NCBI RefSeq assembly: GCF_002876705.1
Contig: NZ_MDAG01000057.1
Coordinates: 310,001 to 374,000 of the forward strand
Direction of reading: 5' to 3'
DNA: 64,000 nt
DNA from: Enterovibrio norvegicus_B
Lineage (GTDB): Bacteria > Pseudomonadota > Gammaproteobacteria > Enterobacterales > Vibrionaceae
Within the stretch, counting starts at the first letter, position 1, and the number at the start of each line of letters is the position of its first letter. Below the pieces are notes generated by a model that was not told where the DNA came from, did not search any database, and saw only the letters and a list, made by a program, of their open reading frames with translations. A program made the translations under genes and the position numbers. Positions 16,709-25,351 of this stretch are shown here, piece after piece.

Positions 16709-17761
16709 GTGGAAGTTCGCCATAATTGGACTGTCGAGGAAGTGCAGGCCTTATTCGAAAAACCTTTTATGGATCTGATGTTTGAAGCGCAGCAGGTTCA
16801 TCGACAGTTTCATCCCGCCAATGAAGTGCAAGTGAGCACATTGCTTTCTATCAAAACGGGCGCATGCCCAGAAGATTGCAAATATTGCCCTCAAAGTGCC
16901 CATTACCGTACTGATGTTGAAAAAGAGCGCCTGTTAGAAGTTGAGCGCGTATTAGATGCAGCGGATAAAGCGAAGCGTTCTGGCGCAACCCGATTCTGTA
17001 TGGGGGCGGCATGGAAAAACCCTAAAGCACGCGACATGCCATACCTCAAGGAAATGATCCAAGGGGTGAAAGGCATGGGGTTAGAAACCTGCATGACCTT
17101 GGGCATGCTGGATGAAGCTCAAGCCTCAGAGTTGGCAGGTGCGGGTTTGGACTACTACAACCACAACCTGGATACGTCGCCAGAATACTACGGCAACATC
17201 ATTACCACGCGTACATACCAAGATCGCTTGGACACATTGTCAAACGTGCGCGGCGCGGGCATGAAAGTGTGTTCAGGTGGCATCATCGGTTTGGGTGAAA
17301 ATGCCCGTGACCGCGTGGGTTTGTTGATGGAGTTGGCTAACCTTCCTCACCACCCTGAAAGTGTGCCAATCAATATGTTGGTGAAAGTGAAAGGTACGCC
17401 GCTAGAAGACGTTGATGATGTCGAGCCGTTCGATTTTGTCCGCATCATTGCCGTTGCGCGCATCATGATGCCGAAATCTGCTGTTCGCCTTTCAGCCGGC
17501 CGTGAAAACATGAACGAGCAAATGCAGACCATGTGTTTTATGGCGGGTGCTAACTCAATTTTCTACGGGTGCAAACTGCTTACTACACCAAACCCAGACG
17601 AAGATGCAGACATGATGTTGTTTAAAAAGTTGGGAATCAACAGCGAACAACGTGCGCAGAAACCTGATGCCGTTCAGGAAGAGTCTCTGTTAGCCGAAGT
17701 CGCTGAACGTGTTGCTTCGCGTCCTGGCAAAGACGATTTGTTCTACGAAGCCAGCGTCTAA
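16709..17761 (+). CDS. bioB: Biotin synthase BioB
   Basis: Radical SAM enzyme that inserts sulfur into dethiobiotin. The [4Fe-4S] ligands Cys53, Cys57 and Cys60 (GACPEDCKYCPQS) have the same numbers as in E. coli BioB. The [2Fe-2S] region is present in RFCMGAAWK, CMTLGMLD and VCSGGIIGLGE, with the arginine of RLSAGR. I place the start at the GTG 16709 (350 residues), with GAGG eight bases upstream and alignment to E. coli BioB. The longer frame from 16667 adds 14 unrelated residues through the leader. It is first of bioB-F-C-D, 15 bases before bioF. Confidence 0.96.
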   Translation: MEVRHNWTVEEVQALFEKPFMDLMFEAQQVHRQFHPANEVQVSTLLSIKTGACPEDCKYCPQSAHYRTDVEKERLLEVERVLDAADKAKRSGATRFCMGAAWKNPKARDMPYLKEMIQGVKGMGLETCMTLGMLDEAQASELAGAGLDYYNHNLDTSPEYYGNIITTRTYQDRLDTLSNVRGAGMKVCSGGIIGLGENARDRVGLLMELANLPHHPESVPINMLVKVKGTPLEDVDDVEPFDFVRIIAVARIMMPKSAVRLSAGRENMNEQMQTMCFMAGANSIFYGCKLLTTPNPDEDADMMLFKKLGINSEQRAQKPDAVQEESLLAEVAERVASRPGKDDLFYEASV

Positions 17762-17776
17762 GGTTCGCAATATTCC

Positions 17777-18955
17777 ATGAGTGAACCAAGCCGACTGCCA
17801 AGCCGTATCGCGCAGAAGCTTGCTGAACGTCAGCAACAAGGGCTTCATCGTTCAGTGAAGGCTTTCCATCATCGAGATGGGAAGCTCATTGACGAGCACA
17901 ACAATACGTACCTGAACTTTTCGGGCAACGATTACCTCGGTCTTGCCAATGATCCTGCTTTGATTTCAGCGTGGCAGGATGGGCTATCTCTTTACGGTGC
18001 TGGTAGCACAGCATCGCCCCTTGTGACGGGCTTTTCACACGCCCATCAGGCACTAGAAGCATCGCTGTGTGACTGGCTCGGTTTTGACAAAGCACTGTTG
18101 TTTAATAGTGGCTTTTCAGCGAATCAAGCGGTGATTTTTTCCTTGCTAGAGAAAGGGGATGTTCTGTTTCAAGACAAGCTCAATCACGCGTCTTTAATGG
18201 AAGCGGGTATCTTGTCTGAAGCCACCATGCTGCGATTCCTGCACAACAATACCGCCAAACTCGACAGTGCGTTAAAAAACCAATCAGAAGCACCCTCCCG
18301 TTTTGTCATCACAGAAGGTGTTTTTAGTATGGACGGCGATCTGTCACCACTTGCCGACATCGATGTTGTGTGTCGTGCGAATGAGGCGTGTTTGATGGTT
18401 GATGATGCGCATGGCATTGGTGTGTTGGGTAAAGAAGGGCGCGGATCTTGCGACAATGCAGGCATTCAGCCTGACATCTTGATTGTGACCTTCGGAAAAG
18501 CCTTTGGAATGATGGGCGCTGCTGTGATGTGCAGCGCGCAAGTGCATGACTATCTGACGCAGTTCGCGCGGCACTATGTGTATTCCACTGCCATGCCGCC
18601 CGCACAGGCTTATGCGCTGTCAAAAGCCGTAAGCATGATAAGAAAAGACAACTGGCGCAGAGAGAAATTGCATGAATTGTCTTCACGGTTTCACCGTGTG
18701 TTGAGTGAACACCATGAAGTCGTGGAAACGCAAACACCGATAAAACCCGTAGTGCTTGGTGATGTCACAACGATGCTAACAGCGGCAGAACATCTTAAAT
18801 CAGCAGGCTTTTGGACGGGTGCTATTCGGCCACCGACGGTGCCACCGAACTCATCGCGGCTTCGTATTACTTTGTCTGTGAATCAAACATTGGATGACGT
18901 TAACGCGTTAGCCTGCAAGTTACGCCACATACTCGAAGGGGATCGACATGAGTAA
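17777..18955 (+). CDS. bioF: 8-amino-7-oxononanoate synthase BioF
   Basis: PLP-dependent alpha-oxoamine synthase condensing pimeloyl-ACP (or -CoA) with alanine. In its 392 residues are NFSGNDYLGLA, GAGSTASPLVTGFSHAHQALE, LLFNSGFSANQA, VITEGVFSMDGD, MVDDAHGIGVLG and the PLP lysine block TFGKAFGMMGAA. The C-terminal AIRPPTVPPNSSRLRITLS is the family closing motif. It starts 15 bases after bioB and overlaps bioC by eight bases. Confidence 0.96.
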   Translation: MSEPSRLPSRIAQKLAERQQQGLHRSVKAFHHRDGKLIDEHNNTYLNFSGNDYLGLANDPALISAWQDGLSLYGAGSTASPLVTGFSHAHQALEASLCDWLGFDKALLFNSGFSANQAVIFSLLEKGDVLFQDKLNHASLMEAGILSEATMLRFLHNNTAKLDSALKNQSEAPSRFVITEGVFSMDGDLSPLADIDVVCRANEACLMVDDAHGIGVLGKEGRGSCDNAGIQPDILIVTFGKAFGMMGAAVMCSAQVHDYLTQFARHYVYSTAMPPAQAYALSKAVSMIRKDNWRREKLHELSSRFHRVLSEHHEVVETQTPIKPVVLGDVTTMLTAAEHLKSAGFWTGAIRPPTVPPNSSRLRITLSVNQTLDDVNALACKLRHILEGDRHE

Positions 18956-19775
18956 CGCAGCATCGCTCGGTTCCTTGTTTGATGAAGAATTAAACGCACA
19001 GCAACATGATGACAAAGCTGCAATCAAAGCGGCGTTTGGACGAGCGGCAAACTCATACGACAAAAGTGCAGCGTTTCAGCGTCGAGTTGGTCATGAATTG
19101 ATGGCGATGCACCATGACTGGAAGGGTAGGCACATCCTTGATTTGGGCTGTGGGACGGGATATTTCAGCGCGCAGTTGGCCAGTAAAGGTGCGTCAGTTA
19201 TCGCGCTTGATTTGTCTGATCGTATGCTTGAAAAAGCACGAGACCGTTGTGGCGATTCACTGACTTATGTATCGGGAGATGCTGAGGCATTGCCATTGGC
19301 GTCGAACAGTGTCGATATGGCGTTCAGTTCGCTTGCTCTGCAATGGTGTAAAGATCTCTCTGTGCCTTTGTCTGAGTTAAAACGTGTGGTGAAACCCGGC
19401 GGGACGATTGTGTTTTCAACGCTTCTCGACGGTTCACTGTTGGAGCTGAAAAAAGCGTGGGAAGTCGTAGATTCTGAACAGCATGTGAATGCCTTTGTAG
19501 ACATTAAGGCGGTAAACATTGCGCTCGCGCAAGCTGGTTTCACAGGGTACACCCTAGAATGCAAAGCGATAGCAGAGAGCTATCCTTCGGCTTTTGCACT
19601 GATGAAAGATCTTAAAGGCATAGGTGCAACGCATTTAGACGAAGGAAGAAAGGCGGGATTAAATGGCAGAAAAGCATTGCTCACGGTAGAGTCGGCGTAT
19701 CGTCAATTCCAACGTGCTGATGGCACTGTCCCCGCGACTTATCAAGTTTGCTTTGGAGTGATAACCAATGACTAA
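18948..19775 (+). CDS. bioC: Malonyl-ACP O-methyltransferase BioC
   Basis: SAM-dependent methyltransferase that caps malonyl-ACP as its methyl ester so fatty-acid enzymes can build the pimeloyl chain. The 275-residue protein has the early block AFGRAANSYDKSAAFQR, SAM motif I ILDLGCGTGYFS, motif II VIALDLSDRMLEKAR, and motif III region NSVDMAFSSLALQWCKD, which is typical of BioC. It overlaps bioF (eight bases) and bioD (eight bases), so translation of the three is likely coupled. The partner esterase BioH or equivalent is not in the window. Confidence 0.95.
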   Translation: MSNAASLGSLFDEELNAQQHDDKAAIKAAFGRAANSYDKSAAFQRRVGHELMAMHHDWKGRHILDLGCGTGYFSAQLASKGASVIALDLSDRMLEKARDRCGDSLTYVSGDAEALPLASNSVDMAFSSLALQWCKDLSVPLSELKRVVKPGGTIVFSTLLDGSLLELKKAWEVVDSEQHVNAFVDIKAVNIALAQAGFTGYTLECKAIAESYPSAFALMKDLKGIGATHLDEGRKAGLNGRKALLTVESAYRQFQRADGTVPATYQVCFGVITND

Positions 19776-20448
19776 AAGCTATTTCGTGACTGGCACAGAT
19801 ACCGAGGTGGGTAAAACGGTCGCCTCTGTAGCAATAATGCAAGCAGTGGCGAAAGCTGGGCTGCTCGTCGGTGGTTATAAACCGATTGCAGCAGGCAGTG
19901 ACGAAACACATGAAGGGCTGACAAATGAAGATGCAGTGTGCTTACGTGCGGCATCAAATTTGGCCCTCGGTTACGATGAAGTTAACCCTTGTTTGCTTCA
20001 TGAACCGTGTTCTCCGCACATCGCTGCCGAGCTAGAAAACAAAGAGATTATGTTCTCCGTGCTAACTGATGGATTGAAAAACATCCAAGCAAAAACAGAT
20101 TTTACGTTGGTGGAAGGCGCGGGCGGCTGGCGAGTGCCTGTCACGTATGATGCGACACTGGCAGATTGGGTAAAAGAAGAAAAGCTTCCCGTTATCCTTG
20201 TTGTAGGCATCAAACTTGGCTGTTTAAATCATGCCTATTTAACGGCAGAAGCGATTCGTCGTGACGGGCTGGAAATTGCAGGTTGGGTTGCTAACCGTAT
20301 TAATCCCGGCACAGAACATTACAGTGATATCGTCAAAACGTTGGAGCATCACTTACAGGTGCCAAAACTCGGTGAAATACCTTACATGACGAAAGTGAAA
20401 ACACGTGATCTAAGCGCCTATATTGATATAAAACCTCTTGGACTTTAG
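19768..20448 (+). CDS. bioD: Dethiobiotin synthetase BioD
   Basis: ATP-dependent carboxylase closing the ureido ring of dethiobiotin from diaminopelargonate and CO2. The 226-residue product begins MTKSYFVTGTDTEVGKTVAS, with the P-loop GTDTEVGKT. It also carries the switch-like YKPIAAGSD, VEGAGGWRVPV, LVVGIKLGCLNHA and the base-recognition GWVANRI. It is last of bioBFCD and is followed by a strong hairpin. Confidence 0.96.
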   Translation: MTKSYFVTGTDTEVGKTVASVAIMQAVAKAGLLVGGYKPIAAGSDETHEGLTNEDAVCLRAASNLALGYDEVNPCLLHEPCSPHIAAELENKEIMFSVLTDGLKNIQAKTDFTLVEGAGGWRVPVTYDATLADWVKEEKLPVILVVGIKLGCLNHAYLTAEAIRRDGLEIAGWVANRINPGTEHYSDIVKTLEHHLQVPKLGEIPYMTKVKTRDLSAYIDIKPLGL

Positions 20449-20496
20449 TCTGATAGGTCGCTCTAAAAAAGCGTAAAAAATTAGACATTAAACAAC

Positions 20497-20524
20497 AAAA
20501 AGCCAGCACGAATGCTGGCTTTTC
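20497..20524. terminator. Bidirectional terminator, bioD / small gene
   Basis: Eleven-base perfect stem AAAAGCCAGCA (20498-20508) and TGCTGGCTTTT (20513-20523) with a CGAA loop. It can stop both bioBFCD and the small convergent gene at 20555. Confidence 0.9.
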
Positions 20525-20554
20525 AATATTCTTTATCTGCTCAGTGCAGTACGA

Positions 20555-20728
20555 CTATTTGTTGTCTTCTAGCAATCCCATTAGAGACTGCTGCATTTCA
20601 GAAACCTGTTGCAACTTATGGTTCTCGTCATCAGCGAGACCAAGTTCTGCGCAAGCTTCGTCAAAGCTCATGCCTAAGTGACAGCAAAGTATATCGATAG
20701 CGACACGATAGTTCTCTTTGTCAGCCAT
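20555..20728 (-). CDS. Small acidic protein of unknown function (57 residues)
   Basis: A short gene well supported by context. The ATG at 20728 has a strong ribosome site (AAGGAG, six to eight bases upstream), the frame is closed by TAG at 20555-20557, and a good terminator follows. The product begins MADKENYRVAIDILCCHLG and ends QQSLMGLLEDNK. It is mostly helical in appearance, acidic, with a vicinal Cys-Cys pair and a third Cys (DEACAELGL), and has no membrane segment. The DEACAELGL region resembles a small helix-turn-helix-like element, but I do not recognise the family. It is monocistronic, convergent with bioD and divergent from htpX. Confidence 0.75.
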   Translation of the reverse strand: MADKENYRVAIDILCCHLGMSFDEACAELGLADDENHKLQQVSEMQQSLMGLLEDNK

Positions 20729-21011
20729 GGTTTTCTCTCCTTAGAATCGCATCCAAACTTGGATGCAAAAGCGTATCAACCTGATGCGCTCACCGTTTCA
20801 AACACACTATTCTGGATAGTGCCTAAAGACAACTCGACCAAAGTCTAATCCCTTAAAACTTTTTAAACGTCAGCTGTGCTGTATATAAAAGAGGCAGTGT
20901 TCTAATTCGTCAAGCTAATGCGTAACAAATTGCTACATGGACTTGTTTTTCGCACGTTTGACCCTACTATCTCACCTGAGCGCTTCAATCATTTCGGAGA
21001 CAAGATTACTC

Positions 21012-21893
21012 ATGAAACGCATAGCTTTATTCCTGTTGACCAACCTCGCGGTTGTTTTCGTCTTCAGTATTGTTCTTAACATCGTATATGCCGTCACCGG
21101 CATGCAACCTGGCAGCCTGTCTGGTTTGTTGTTGATGGCTGCGTTATTCGGTTTTGGTGGTTCATTGATCTCTTTGATGATGTCAAAATCAATGGCACTA
21201 CGTTCAGTGGGCGGTCAAGTGATTGAACACCCGCGCGACGAAACAGAACACTGGTTGATGAGCACCGTAAGCCGTCAAGCGCAACAAGCGGGCATTGGCA
21301 TGCCAACCGTTGCTATTTACTACTCAGACGACATTAACGCGTTTGCTACTGGTGCAAAGCGTGACGACTCGCTGGTAGCCGTATCAAGTGGTTTGCTTGA
21401 AAACATGACCCGCGCCGAAGCAGAAGCTGTACTTGCGCACGAAGTGAGTCACATCGCGAATGGCGATATGGTGACACTGACGTTGATGCAAGGTGTAGTG
21501 AATACTTTCGTTATCTTTATCTCTCGCCTCATCGCTGGTGCGATCAGTGGCGTGAACAATGATGAAGAAGGCGAGGGCGGTGGTAGCTTTATGACCTACT
21601 TCATCGTGTCATCGATTCTGGAAGTGGTGTTCGGTATTTTGGCGAGCATCATTACCATGTGGTTTAGCCGTCATCGCGAATTTTATGCGGATGCGGGCTC
21701 TGCTAACTTGGTTGGCCGTGAGAAGATGATCGCTGCACTTGAGCGTCTGAAGGTGAGCCATGAGAGCCGTCTTGAAGGTTCGATGGTCGCTTTCGGTATC
21801 AACGGTAAAAAATCACTGAGCGAATTGTTCATGACGCACCCGCCACTGGACAAACGTATTGATGCGTTACGTCGTGGTGAATACGTAAAATAA
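21012..21893 (+). CDS. htpX: Membrane zinc metalloprotease HtpX
   Basis: M48 family inner-membrane protease that degrades misfolded membrane proteins alongside FtsH. The 293-residue product from the ATG at 21012 equals the E. coli length. It has two N-terminal membrane segments (about residues 5-25 and 35-55), the catalytic zinc motif LAHEVSHIANGD (HExxH, about residue 140), a downstream membrane pair (about 155-175 and 195-215) and the zinc glutamate in SRHREFYADAGSA. The open frame extends upstream to 20937, but those residues do not match the family. GGAG lies 12 bases before the chosen start. No clear heat-shock or CpxR site was recognised. Confidence 0.95.
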   Translation: MKRIALFLLTNLAVVFVFSIVLNIVYAVTGMQPGSLSGLLLMAALFGFGGSLISLMMSKSMALRSVGGQVIEHPRDETEHWLMSTVSRQAQQAGIGMPTVAIYYSDDINAFATGAKRDDSLVAVSSGLLENMTRAEAEAVLAHEVSHIANGDMVTLTLMQGVVNTFVIFISRLIAGAISGVNNDEEGEGGGSFMTYFIVSSILEVVFGILASIITMWFSRHREFYADAGSANLVGREKMIAALERLKVSHESRLEGSMVAFGINGKKSLSELFMTHPPLDKRIDALRRGEYVK

Positions 21894-21906
21894 TTCCTGA
21901 GTTCGA

Positions 21907-21934
21907 GAAAAAGCCTCCATTTATGGGGGCTTTT
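21907..21934 (+). terminator. Terminator of htpX
   Basis: AAAAGCCTCCAT (21909-21920) pairs with ATGGGGGCTTTT (21923-21934) with one wobble, directly past the htpX stop. Confidence 0.85.
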
Positions 21935-22019
21935 GTCGTTTTGGGCGTAAATGAAAAGTAGCATGCGCTAGTGTTAATCAATGTGATAGCGAGTCAAAAA
22001 ATAGGCAAAGGAGCCCAGC

Positions 22020-22382
22020 ATGAACCCTGTTACTTGGTTTGAAATTCCCGTTGAAGACATGGAAAGGGCGATCGTTTTTTATGAGCGCGTGTTTGCTATT
22101 TCTCTTAAACGTCATGATATGAACGGCACGGACATGGCATGGTTCCCCGTGCAAGAGGGTGCAGCATACGGTGCGACTGGTACGCTTATCGCGGGTGAAG
22201 GCTGCACGCCGAGCACTGCGGGCGTCATGGTGTATATCAATGTAGAAGGCATGGATGCGGTGTTAGAGCGTGTAGCAAATGAAACTGAAGTGCTCGTACC
22301 TAAAACCGCCATTGGCAACAATGGCTACTATGCCCATATTAAAGACAGTGAAGGCAATCGTATTGGTCTTCATGGTCATTAG
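22020..22382 (+). CDS. VOC-family (glyoxalase-like) protein
   Basis: Single vicinal-oxygen-chelate module pair, 120 residues, beginning MNPVTWFEIPVEDMERAIVF with the typical FYERVF first helix and ending with GNRIGLHGH. Members bind a metal or small ligand and include glyoxalases, dioxygenases and resistance proteins. Here the first strand has Glu (WFEIPV) rather than His, so glyoxalase I activity is doubtful. AAGGAG lies seven bases before the ATG. It is monocistronic; substrate unknown. Confidence 0.85.
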   Translation: MNPVTWFEIPVEDMERAIVFYERVFAISLKRHDMNGTDMAWFPVQEGAAYGATGTLIAGEGCTPSTAGVMVYINVEGMDAVLERVANETEVLVPKTAIGNNGYYAHIKDSEGNRIGLHGH

Positions 22383-22659
22383 CCATAAAAGCGGCAGGTT
22401 TGCCCACTAAGCTATATTGTGTTGCCCATTAAAACCACTAATCCATACATCGTTATTGAGACCATCTGCATTTAGTGCCTTATATTGTGAAATGACTATT
22501 TTGTGTTCAGCATCAATATGATGAAATGGTATGCATAGTCATTCTGGGTATATGCTAAATAAATAGATAACGACTAAACAGCTCAACGTTTGGGGTATGA
22601 GGTTATTTCTCAAAGCGGATAGAAAACGTTCATTGCGCTTTGGCTTAAGGTTTAGGGAC

Positions 22660-24963
22660 ATGTTTAAAAAGATCAGGGTGATCCTTGTAGCGCTAATATT
22701 GCTGGGCTTGTTTGCCACAGCACTTTTTTATGGCGCGCTCACGATCAGTTTGCCGACATTGTCTGGAAACACAGTGTCCTCTGTGATCTCTAAGCCCACT
22801 CTTTTACGTCGCGATGAATTGGGCACAGCGATTGTACATGCTGAAAATCGATTAGATGCTTCGTATGCGCTTGGCTATGCGCATGGTCAAGATCGCTTCT
22901 TTCAGATGGATTTACTCCGCCGCAACGCCGCAGGTGAGCTTGCGGAGTTGTTTGGTGCTGCCGCATTGCCGCTCGATGAAAAGGTACGTTTCCACCAACT
23001 TCGAAAACGCAGTCAAAAAATGCTCGCCGCTTTTCCTGAGCAACAAAAAGAGATGCTGTCTGTTTATGCCAAAGGCGTTAACGATGCACTTGCCCATGCG
23101 TCCTTTCCAACGTTCGAATACTTGCTCACGCAGTCAAAGCGAAAACCTTGGAAGCCCGAGGATTCACTACTGGTTGTGTATAGCATGTATTTGGATTTGC
23201 AGGGGCTGAGCATTGACAGAGATCTTGTCTATCACGCTATTCAACAAACTTTTGGTGCTAACACCCTCGCTTTTCTGATTCAAACCAGTGAATTCCAAGC
23301 CGCGTTGGATGGCAGTCGCCTTCCCCTTAAAAAAGTGTCAATTCCAGAGCTCGACAGTATTTTCCTAAAAACGGCGATGGTGAAACCCATCGAGAAAAAC
23401 GCAGAAGTTGGCAGCAACAATTGGGCTGTGAGCGGTGCGTTGACTCGCAATGGTAAGGCCATGTTGTCGGACGATATGCACCTCATGCTCAGTACGCCAG
23501 TGATTTGGTACCGCGCGCAGCTCAACATCATCAATGATGAAAAACAGACACAGGTGACGGGCGTGAGCCTACCGGGTGTGCCTGCGATTGTCGTTGGCTC
23601 AAATAACAAGGTTGCGTGGGGCTTTACGAACTCGTATATCGATACGGCAGATTGGATAAAACTGTCTGATAAAGACAAAACGGCGCTTGATGCTGAAAGC
23701 ATTCCTTTGCCAAATGGCGAGAAGACATTCTATGTCGAAGTGAGTCATTTTGGACCAGTAAGACGGATTGATAACGAGAAATATGCGCTGACCTGGGTTG
23801 GCTATCAGGATTACGCCATCAATCTGAACTTAATGAACCTTGAAGTGGCTAACTCCGTGTCCGACGCGCTTGCTGTGAGTAAGAAGATTGGCATACCGGC
23901 GCAAAACATGGTGGTTACGGATAGCCGTGGTGATATCGCATGGCAAATCACGGGTGCAGTGCCTGACAGGCGCAAACCGAGTGATGTGCCCGTTTCATCT
24001 TCACGTTTTGATGATGCTTGGTTACAACAAGCGCGCGACCTTCCCTCGCGGGTTAATCCGAAAGATCAACGAATTTGGACAGCGAACAGCCGCGCTGTGA
24101 GTGCTTCTCAGCATCGACGGTTTGGTGATGGTGGTTATGCACTTGGTGCGCGCAGCGAGCAGATAAAAGCACGGTTGTTTGAGAAAGACGTGTTCGACAT
24201 TGATGATTTCTATCAGATTCAATTGGATAACGAGGCGTTGTTTTTAACGCGATGGCAGGGCTTTTTGCTCGGTGTATTGAAAACAGATCCTGATTTATTT
24301 TCCGAAGACATCAGGGAAATAGAAGGGTGGCAAGGCTGTGCATGTGCCGACTCCGTCGGTTACAGCTTAGTGAAACGTTACCGAGATACACTCATCGATC
24401 AACTGTTCGCGCCCATAGAGTCTCAACTTGCTGCGCAGAATCTAAGTCTGGCGTTAATAGAAAGACAGCTAGAGCCCGCATTGTGGCAACTGGTTCAAGC
24501 GCAGGCTGACAGCTGGAAGCCTCTAGGTGCGGCCAATTGGAACGTCTTTTTCACAACCACATACATTGATATGCGCGCGCAACTCATGGTGGACATGACA
24601 GGGCATGAAACAGGATCGTTGAAAGCGCTGCGTTGGGGGGATGTGAATCGTCTTCAAGTTCAACATCCGTTCAGTCAGCAAATCCCAGTGCTGAGTAATC
24701 TGCTGAATATGCCCGACGTGGAAGGGTTTGGAGACAGGTTTATGCCCGCCGTGCAGGGTAAGCATTTTGGCGCATCACAGCGTCTGATTGTTCAGCCTGG
24801 CGATGAAGTGAATGGAGTTCTCACACTGCCAGGCGGGCAGAGTGGCCATCCACTTTCACCGTTTTACCGCTCGGGGTTTGGTGAATATGCCAATCAGGAT
24901 TCAACCCCGTTCTTACCGGGTAGTGTGCTTCATCAAATTGAATTCATTCCGACATCGCCTTAG
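22660..24963 (+). CDS. Penicillin acylase family hydrolase (Ntn hydrolase)
   Basis: Amidohydrolase of the penicillin/AHL acylase family, expected to be anchored or exported to the periplasm and self-cleaved. From the ATG at 22660 (AAGG nine bases upstream) there are 767 residues. A hydrophobic N-terminal anchor (residues 5-25) is followed by the alpha subunit with ALGYAHGQDRFFQMDLLRR and PWKPEDSL. The autocatalytic nucleophile is Ser252 in EVGSNNWAVSG, and the beta subunit has SDDMHL, GVSLPGVPAIVVGSNNKVAWGFTN and C-terminal LPGGQSGHPLSPFYRS. The substrate could be beta-lactams, acyl-homoserine lactones or other amides and cannot be told. The longer frame from 22597 adds 21 residues without a ribosome site. 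Confidence 0.9.
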   Translation: MFKKIRVILVALILLGLFATALFYGALTISLPTLSGNTVSSVISKPTLLRRDELGTAIVHAENRLDASYALGYAHGQDRFFQMDLLRRNAAGELAELFGAAALPLDEKVRFHQLRKRSQKMLAAFPEQQKEMLSVYAKGVNDALAHASFPTFEYLLTQSKRKPWKPEDSLLVVYSMYLDLQGLSIDRDLVYHAIQQTFGANTLAFLIQTSEFQAALDGSRLPLKKVSIPELDSIFLKTAMVKPIEKNAEVGSNNWAVSGALTRNGKAMLSDDMHLMLSTPVIWYRAQLNIINDEKQTQVTGVSLPGVPAIVVGSNNKVAWGFTNSYIDTADWIKLSDKDKTALDAESIPLPNGEKTFYVEVSHFGPVRRIDNEKYALTWVGYQDYAINLNLMNLEVANSVSDALAVSKKIGIPAQNMVVTDSRGDIAWQITGAVPDRRKPSDVPVSSSRFDDAWLQQARDLPSRVNPKDQRIWTANSRAVSASQHRRFGDGGYALGARSEQIKARLFEKDVFDIDDFYQIQLDNEALFLTRWQGFLLGVLKTDPDLFSEDIREIEGWQGCACADSVGYSLVKRYRDTLIDQLFAPIESQLAAQNLSLALIERQLEPALWQLVQAQADSWKPLGAANWNVFFTTTYIDMRAQLMVDMTGHETGSLKALRWGDVNRLQVQHPFSQQIPVLSNLLNMPDVEGFGDRFMPAVQGKHFGASQRLIVQPGDEVNGVLTLPGGQSGHPLSPFYRSGFGEYANQDSTPFLPGSVLHQIEFIPTSP

Positions 24964-25351
24964 CGCTTTGTTTCCGAATAAAACGAGAGCCAACAGGCTC
25001 TTTTTTATACGATATAATCCATGCGTAAAAAATCCTTCATTAAATTACGGTAATTTAATGAAGAGAAATAATAGAATTACCAATGCTTTACGACGTTTTA
25101 TTACAAATTTTCGTTTCAGTAATTAGAATAAAATAAAGTGCTAGTTCATATTGGTGTAAATAGTCAATGACGTAAATGTCTCTATATTGAGATCTAATCT
25201 ATTATTCTGACTCTCTCCCAATAAATAGTCAGGCTTTATTTGCAGAGTGAAATATATGAATATTCTTAAATGTGTGTCCAATGGTTCAAAAGTGATAACC
25301 AGTAGTAAAAATACAAATCACTTTTGCCCGACTCATTTAAGGGTAATTGAT
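24964..25351. other. AT-rich intergenic region before the DUF1800 gene
   Basis: 388 bases with the acylase terminator at its left end and then very AT-rich DNA, which probably holds the DUF1800 promoter. The element AATAGTCA occurs twice (25157-25166 and 25222-25231 regions). The open frame continues upstream of 25352 to a GTG at 25247, but the extra 35 residues lack a signal peptide or family match. Confidence 0.5.
24985..25006 (+). terminator. Terminator of the acylase gene
   Basis: Stem AGAGCC (24986-24991) and GGCTCT (24996-25001) with an AACA loop, followed by TTTTT. Confidence 0.75.
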
